From Hydrogenophaga sp. (lineage in GTDB: Bacteria > Pseudomonadota > Gammaproteobacteria > Burkholderiales > Burkholderiaceae_C), in the NCBI RefSeq assembly GCF_026125825.1, contig NZ_JAHCKK010000005.1, positions 1-64,000 on the forward strand: a stretch of DNA of 64,000 nt. Direction: 5' to 3'. A program made the translations under genes and the position numbers. Below are positions 59,493-64,000 of the stretch, in pieces. Below the pieces are notes generated by a model. That model made no database searches. It was not told the DNA's origin and saw nothing but the letters and a program-made list of their open reading frames with translations. The stretch's first letter is position 1. Each line of letters begins with the position of its first letter.

Positions 59493-60938
59493 ATGAACGA
59501 GGCCCTATATCGCGCGCCGCGCCTGTTCATCGGCGGGCAGTGGCGAGCCGGCAGCGCCGAGACCCGCAGCCCGGTCATCAACCCGGCGACCGAGGCCGTG
59601 CTCGACGAACTCACGCACGCCTCGGCGCGCGACCTCGATGACGCGCTCGTCGCCGTGGCGCAGGGCTTCAAGGTCTGGCGCGCCACGCCGGCGGCGGCAC
59701 GCCAGCGCGTGCTGTTGCAAGGGGTGCAGAACCTGCGCACGCAGCGCGAGACCATCGCGCACCTGCTCACGCTGGAGCAGGGCAAGCCTCTGGCCCAGGC
59801 GCGCCTGGAGGTGGACGTGGCCGCCGACATGGTGCAGTGGTACGCCGAGCAGGCCCGGCGCGTGTACGGCCGCATCCTGCCAGCGCCGCAGCCGGGCGCG
59901 GACTACGAGGTGCGCAAAGAGCCCGTGGGCGCCTGTCTGCTGATGTCGCCCTGGAACGTGCCGGTGATCCTCGCAGCGCGCAAGCTCGGCGGCGCGCTGG
60001 CTGCGGGCTGCGCCTGCATCCTCAAGCCGGCCGAGGAAACGCCGGCCTCGGTGGCGAAGATGGTCGAGTGCTTCGTCGAAGCGGGTGCGCCCGATGGCGT
60101 GATCAACCTCGTCTTCGGCGTGCCCGCCTTCGTGTCCTCGCACCTCATCGCCTCGGATGTGATCCGCAAGGTCTCCTTCACCGGCTCGGTGGCGGTGGGG
60201 CAGGGCCTGGCCCGCCTGGCCGCGCCCGGCCTCAAGCGCCTGACGCTGGAGCTCGGCGGCCACTCGCCAGTGATCGTGTTCGACGACGCCGACGTGGACA
60301 CCGTGGCGCGCCAGCTGGTCGCGGCCAAGTTCCGCAACGCCGGCCAGCTCTGCCACGCGCCCACGCGCTTCTTCGTGCAGCGCGGCGCCTACGCGCGCTT
60401 CGTGGATGCCTTCGCGGCCGCGGCCTCGCAACTGCGCGTGGGCGACGGCCTGGCCGACGGTACCGACATGGGGCCGCTGGCCAACGGCCGGCGCCTGAGC
60501 GCGATCCGCGAACTCGTGGCCCAGACGCGCTCCGAGGGCACGGTGGTCGCCGGCGGCGAGCGCGTGGGCGAGCAGGGCTATTTCCACCAGCCCACGGTCT
60601 TCGCCGACGTCAACGCTGATGCGAAAGCCATGCGCGAGGAGCCCTTCGGCCCGGTGGCACTGATCCGCGCCTTCGACACGCCCGCGCAGGCCATTGAGCT
60701 GGCCAACGCCACGCGCTACGGGCTGGGCTCCTACGTGTTCACCGACTCCGCGCGCCTGCAACGCCAGCTCATCAGCGACCTGGAGGTGGGCAGCGTGGCC
60801 ATCAACAGCACCGTGGTCACGGTGGCCGAAGCGCCGTTTGGTGGCGTGCGCGACAGCGGCTACGGCTACGAGAGCGGCGAAGAGGGCCTCGACAGCTACC
60901 TCCACACCAAGTTCGTCAACCGCAGCTATTCCGCATGA
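59493..60938 (+). CDS. NAD(P)-dependent aldehyde dehydrogenase
   Basis: A 481-aa enzyme of the succinate-semialdehyde/benzaldehyde dehydrogenase group. LELGGHSPVIVFDDAD contains the general-base Glu, and the nucleophile Cys287 is in FRNAGQLCHAPTRF. LMSPWNVPVIL and FTGSVAVGQGL are cofactor contacts. The ATG at 59493 is preferred, but a GTG at 59487 overlapping the tctC stop is possible. Its stop overlaps the decarboxylase start (ATGA). Paired with a benzoylformate decarboxylase it probably oxidises the aldehyde produced, e.g. benzaldehyde, to the acid, as MdlD does in the mandelate pathway. Confidence 0.92.
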   Translation: MNEALYRAPRLFIGGQWRAGSAETRSPVINPATEAVLDELTHASARDLDDALVAVAQGFKVWRATPAAARQRVLLQGVQNLRTQRETIAHLLTLEQGKPLAQARLEVDVAADMVQWYAEQARRVYGRILPAPQPGADYEVRKEPVGACLLMSPWNVPVILAARKLGGALAAGCACILKPAEETPASVAKMVECFVEAGAPDGVINLVFGVPAFVSSHLIASDVIRKVSFTGSVAVGQGLARLAAPGLKRLTLELGGHSPVIVFDDADVDTVARQLVAAKFRNAGQLCHAPTRFFVQRGAYARFVDAFAAAASQLRVGDGLADGTDMGPLANGRRLSAIRELVAQTRSEGTVVAGGERVGEQGYFHQPTVFADVNADAKAMREEPFGPVALIRAFDTPAQAIELANATRYGLGSYVFTDSARLQRQLISDLEVGSVAINSTVVTVAEAPFGGVRDSGYGYESGEEGLDSYLHTKFVNRSYSA

Positions 60939-62524
60939 GCCCCGCTTCCCCCACCCCTTTCACCGTGCGCGACGGCGTGTACGACGTGCTGCGCCAGTTC
61001 GGCGTGGACACCATCTTCGGCAACCCGGGCTCCACCGAGTTGCCCATGTTCCGCGATTTCCCCAGCGACATCCGGTACGTGCTGGGCCTGCAGGAAGCCG
61101 TTTGCGTGGGCATGGCCGATGGTTATGCGCAGGCCAGCGGCACGGTCGGCGTCGTCAACCTGCACTCGGCCGCCGGCGTGGGCCATGGCATGGGCAACCT
61201 CTACACCGCGTTCAAGAACCGCACGCCGCTGGTGGTCATCGCGGGTCAGCAGTCGCGCTCCATCCAGCCGCTGGATGCCTATCTGGCCTCCGAACGCGCC
61301 ACCGAGCTGCCACAGCCTTATGTGAAGTGGAGCATCGAGCCCGCGCGCGCACAGGACGTGCCCCAGGCCATCGCCACCGCCTGCCGCCGCGCGCTGCAGG
61401 CGCCGTGTGGCCCGGTGCTGGTGTCCGTGCCCTCGGACGACTGGGACCAGCCCGCCGAACCGGTGGTGCACCGCGCCATGAGCCGGCGCACGGCGCCCGA
61501 GCCGCAGGCCATCGCCGCGCTGGCGCAGGCGCTTGCGGCCTGCGAGCGGCCGGTGTTCGTGGCTGGCGCGGAAGTGGATCGTGCCGGCGCCTGGGATGCC
61601 ATCGTCGCCCTGGCCGAGCGCCATGGCGCCAGGGTGTTCAACGCGCCCATGTCGGCGCGCGCAGGATTTCCCGAAGACCACGCGCTTTTCCACGGCTTCC
61701 TGCCCGCGGTCAAGGCGCAGATCGTGCAGAAGCTCAACGGCCACGACCTCGTTTTGGTGATCGGCGCGCCGGTGTTCACCTACCACGTCGAAGGCGAGGG
61801 CCCGCACCTGCCCGAGGGTGCCACGCTGTGGCAACTCACCGAAGACCCCGATGCCGCCGCGCGTTCGCCCGTGGGCACGTCGGTGGTGGGCGACGTGGCG
61901 CTGGCGCTGCAGGCCCTGCAAGGCGCGCAGCCGCAGCGCGCGCGGGCCACGCCGCCGGCCTGGGTGCGCGAAGCCCGCGTCGAGCCCGGCACGCCGATCC
62001 AGGTGGCCTACCTGCTGCAGACCATTGCGGAACTGCGCTCGCCCGACGACGTGATCGTGGAGGAGGCGCCCACCGCCCGCGTGGTGATGCACCAGCACCT
62101 GCCCATCCTCAAGCCGCGCTCCTTCTTCACCATGGCCAGCGGTGGCCTGGGCCACAGCATGCCGGCGGCAGCCGGCATCGCCCTGGCCTGGCGCGAGCGC
62201 CGCGTCATCGCCGTCATCGGCGACGGCTCCAGCATGTACTCGATCCAGACCCTGTGGACCGCGGCGCAGCTGGGCCTGAACATCAGCTTCGTCGTGGTCA
62301 ACAACCGCCGCTACGGTGCGATGAAGCGTTTTGGCGGCGTGCTCGGCTTCCCCGCCGGTGCCGTGCTGCCGGGTACGGACCTGCCGGGCATCGACTTCGT
62401 CGCGCTGGCCCTTGGGCACGGCGTGCCCGGTGAGCGCGTGGAGGACGCTGCCCAGTTGCACGCGGCATTGAAGTCAGCCTTCGCCTCGACGGGGCCCTCG
62501 CTCGTGGAAGTGCGGGTCGCCTGA
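60935..62524 (+). CDS. Benzoylformate decarboxylase-like ThDP enzyme
   Basis: A 529-aa thiamine-diphosphate enzyme. Residues known from Pseudomonas putida benzoylformate decarboxylase are all in place: Ser in FGNPGSTELP (Ser33 here), the cofactor-activating Glu54 in GLQEAVCVG, His77 in NLHSAAGVGHGMG, and the second active-site His284 in GAPVFTYHVEG. IGDGSSMYSIQTLWTAAQLGLNISFVVVNNRRY is the ThDP/Mg motif GDG-x(25)-NN. It would convert an aryl glyoxylate into an aldehyde and CO2. Conservation of both histidines argues against acetolactate synthase or oxalyl-CoA decarboxylase. Confidence 0.92.
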   Translation: MSPASPTPFTVRDGVYDVLRQFGVDTIFGNPGSTELPMFRDFPSDIRYVLGLQEAVCVGMADGYAQASGTVGVVNLHSAAGVGHGMGNLYTAFKNRTPLVVIAGQQSRSIQPLDAYLASERATELPQPYVKWSIEPARAQDVPQAIATACRRALQAPCGPVLVSVPSDDWDQPAEPVVHRAMSRRTAPEPQAIAALAQALAACERPVFVAGAEVDRAGAWDAIVALAERHGARVFNAPMSARAGFPEDHALFHGFLPAVKAQIVQKLNGHDLVLVIGAPVFTYHVEGEGPHLPEGATLWQLTEDPDAAARSPVGTSVVGDVALALQALQGAQPQRARATPPAWVREARVEPGTPIQVAYLLQTIAELRSPDDVIVEEAPTARVVMHQHLPILKPRSFFTMASGGLGHSMPAAAGIALAWRERRVIAVIGDGSSMYSIQTLWTAAQLGLNISFVVVNNRRYGAMKRFGGVLGFPAGAVLPGTDLPGIDFVALALGHGVPGERVEDAAQLHAALKSAFASTGPSLVEVRVA

Positions 62525-62549
62525 ACAACCCGAAACCGGAGACAAGACG

Positions 62550-63530
62550 ATGAACCTTTCCATGCGCCGCCGAACCTTCGTGGGCGCGGCCGTCGCCGCC
62601 GCAGCCACACCCCTGGCCTTGGCCCAGGCCGGGCCCTACCCCAATCGGCCGATCCGCCTCTTCGTGGGTTACGCCGCCGGTGGCGCGGTGGACACCATGG
62701 CGCGCATCGTCGCGCAGCGCCTCACCACCGTGCTGGGCCAGTCGGTCGTGGTGGAGAACCGGGCCGGCTCGGCCGGGTTGCTGGCGGCCGACACCGTGGC
62801 CAAGTCACCAGCCGATGGCTACACGCTCCTGCATGGCGAAAGTGCGTTGCTCATCGCGCCGCAGTTGCAGAACCAGACGTCCTCGCTGGACCCGATCAAG
62901 GCGCTCGTGCCTGTCGCGGGCCTGTTCCAGTCGCGCCTGCTGCTGGTGGCGAACAACGCCGTGGCCGCCAGCAACCCGGCGGAGTTCCTCGCGCTGGTCA
63001 AGGCCAACCCGGGCCGTTTCACCTACGGCACCTCGGGCATCGGCACGGTGCACCACCTGGGCGTGGAGCTGTTCAAATCGCGCACCAGGACGCACCTGCT
63101 GCACATTCCTTACCGCGGCGCGTCGCAACTCGTCACCGACGTGATCAACGGCCAGCTGCAGTTCGGCGTGGTCAGCGCCGCGGCCGGCGTGCCGCAGGTG
63201 CGCAGCGGGCGGGTGAAGGCCGTCGCTATGTTCAGCTCGACCCGCCTGGCCGGTGCGGAAGACATCGGCACCTTGTCCGAGGTGGTGCCGGGCTTTCACG
63301 TGGCGCCCCGCCAGATGCTGCTGGCGCCGGCGGGCACGCCGCAGGCCGTCATCGACCGCCTCAGCGCCGCCGTGGGCGAGGTGCTGGCCACGCCCGAGGC
63401 GGCGAGCGCTGCCGCCGCTCAAGGTGTCACCACCGCCTACCTGGCGCCGGGCCCGCTGGCGGCCGACGTGAAGCGCGAGTACGCGGAGTGGGGCAAGGTC
63501 ATCAAGGCCCAGGGCATCTCGGCCGAATGA
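62550..63530 (+). CDS. Bug-type periplasmic solute-binding protein (TctC family)
   Basis: A 326-aa exported protein with a twin-arginine-like leader MRRRTFVGAAVAAAATPLALAQA. Mature start YPNRPIRLFVGYAAGGAVDTMAR and ENRAGSAGLLAADTVAKSPADGYTLL. It has the GYAAGGAVD form of the first loop, resembling the GYSPGGSND of the tctC at 58528, so two related binding proteins serve the same operon. A CCGGAGACAAGACG leader supplies the ribosome site. Its stop overlaps the start of the arylmalonate decarboxylase-like gene. Confidence 0.93.
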   Translation: MNLSMRRRTFVGAAVAAAATPLALAQAGPYPNRPIRLFVGYAAGGAVDTMARIVAQRLTTVLGQSVVVENRAGSAGLLAADTVAKSPADGYTLLHGESALLIAPQLQNQTSSLDPIKALVPVAGLFQSRLLLVANNAVAASNPAEFLALVKANPGRFTYGTSGIGTVHHLGVELFKSRTRTHLLHIPYRGASQLVTDVINGQLQFGVVSAAAGVPQVRSGRVKAVAMFSSTRLAGAEDIGTLSEVVPGFHVAPRQMLLAPAGTPQAVIDRLSAAVGEVLATPEAASAAAAQGVTTAYLAPGPLAADVKREYAEWGKVIKAQGISAE

Positions 63531-64000
63531 GTGCGCTGCGCCCCCGCATCGGCCTGATCGTGCCGCCGGCCCATGGCCGCGTGCCACCCGATGCGCCCCA
63601 TCTCTACGGCGAGCGCTTCGACTTCGTCGCGCGCGGCCTGGGCATCGACGGCGTCTCGCCCCGGGGCTTCGCGCCCGTGGTCGACCAGATCGTCGACCAT
63701 GCACGCGCCCTGCGCGCCCAGGGTGCGCAGGCGATCTCGCTCATGGGCACCTCGCTCAGCTTCTACCAGGGACCGGCCTTCACCGACCAGCTGCGAGATA
63801 CCCTGCAGCAGGCCACGGGCGTGCCCTGCACCACCATGAGCCACGCGGTCGTATCGGCGCTGCGCGCCCTGGGTGTGCAGCGCGTGGCGGTGGCCACCTC
63901 CTACATCGACGAGCTCAACCAGCGCCTGGTGGATTTCCTTGGGGCCTTGGGTTTCCAGGTCACCGCCATCGAAGGCCTGGGCATCGAGCCGGTCGGCGGC
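63527..64000 (+). CDS. Arylmalonate decarboxylase-like protein (Asp/Glu racemase superfamily), 5' part
   Basis: The gene runs off the window after 158 codons. The visible part matches arylmalonate decarboxylase closely: IGLIVPPAHGRVPPDAPHLYG, VDHARALRAQGAQAISLMGTSLSFYQGPAF and TGVPCTTMSHAVVSALRALGV. Gly74, Thr75 and Ser76 fall at the numbers of the oxyanion-hole residues of the Bordetella enzyme, which removes CO2 from aryl-substituted malonates without cofactor. The catalytic Cys (about 188) lies beyond the window, so activity cannot be confirmed here; a maleate isomerase or racemase is the alternative. ATG overlaps the tctC stop. Confidence 0.85.
   Translation, partial: MSALRPRIGLIVPPAHGRVPPDAPHLYGERFDFVARGLGIDGVSPRGFAPVVDQIVDHARALRAQGAQAISLMGTSLSFYQGPAFTDQLRDTLQQATGVPCTTMSHAVVSALRALGVQRVAVATSYIDELNQRLVDFLGALGFQVTAIEGLGIEPVGG

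Noticed and set aside
1-64000. tRNA, rRNA, insertion sequences or prophage genes
   Set aside because: I looked for cloverleaf-like T-loop motifs, rRNA cores, transposase motifs and integrase motifs on both strands and found none I could support.

Overview
The window is a stretch of high-GC chromosome from a betaproteobacterium, most likely Burkholderiales and probably Comamonadaceae (the Hydrogenophaga, Variovorax, Acidovorax or Polaromonas type). I infer this from very GC-rich third codon positions, from eight TctC/Bug solute-binding domains (a family hugely expanded in that order), and from meta-cleavage, CoA-transferase and LysR/IclR/GntR gene sets typical of it. I see no rRNA, tRNA, insertion sequence, phage gene or CRISPR array. 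The first and last genes are cut by the window edges.

0-9 kb: after the end of a short-chain dehydrogenase-like gene lies a low-oxygen and stress block. It holds a P-type cation ATPase, an Hsp20 chaperone, a short B12-dependent (class II) ribonucleotide reductase, a phosphoribosyltransferase, a Crp/Fnr regulator and a flavodoxin, plus two decayed genes (an E2 acyltransferase tail and a universal stress protein). Three FNR-like boxes sit in front of the ATPase/Hsp20, the reductase and the regulator. 9-13.3 kb is a sulfide/persulfide module: persulfide dioxygenase and a small membrane protein diverge from a BigR/SqrR-type repressor, two YeeE/YedE transporter halves and a SulP permease. The two near-consensus promoters overlap completely under one candidate operator.

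13.2-25.3 kb: a probable C5/C6 di- or tricarboxylate catabolic cluster. It contains a PrpF-type isomerase fused to a TctC domain, a MaoC/HTD2-like hydratase, a class III CoA-transferase, a CitE-like lyase, a fumarase/aspartase-superfamily lyase, a LysR regulator and a free-standing TctC. A second LysR with wrbA, an MFS transporter and an AhpD-like protein follows.

25.3-40.9 kb: an aromatic meta-cleavage cluster. It has a porin, TctC, class II aldolase-like protein, pentadienoate hydratase, acylating acetaldehyde dehydrogenase and hydroxy-oxovalerate aldolase, then a terminator. The second half has HyuA/HyuB-like subunits with a zinc-ribbon tail, a dienelactone hydrolase-like protein, LigB/LigA extradiol dioxygenase, a C-C hydrolase, RidA, GntR and MarR. 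Two paralogous GntR regulators flank it. 40.9-44.8 kb carries an FAH-family hydrolase and an NAD salvage unit (NrtR, nicotinamidase, PncB) with repeated candidate NrtR sites.

44.9-52.6 kb: an IclR-type regulon whose two outer promoters carry the same 19-bp palindrome (TctC and D-2-hydroxyacid dehydrogenase from one side; TctC, enoyl-CoA hydratase, acyl-CoA synthetase and alpha/beta hydrolase from the other). A lipocalin and an unknown gene follow. 53.9-64 kb: two mirror-image LysR/TctC modules. One carries an FAD monooxygenase. The other carries an aldehyde dehydrogenase, a benzoylformate decarboxylase, a further TctC and a gene strongly resembling arylmalonate decarboxylase, cut by the window end.

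No TctA or TctB membrane subunit occurs in the window, so the Bug proteins are orphans here and probably deliver ligands to transporters or sensors encoded elsewhere.
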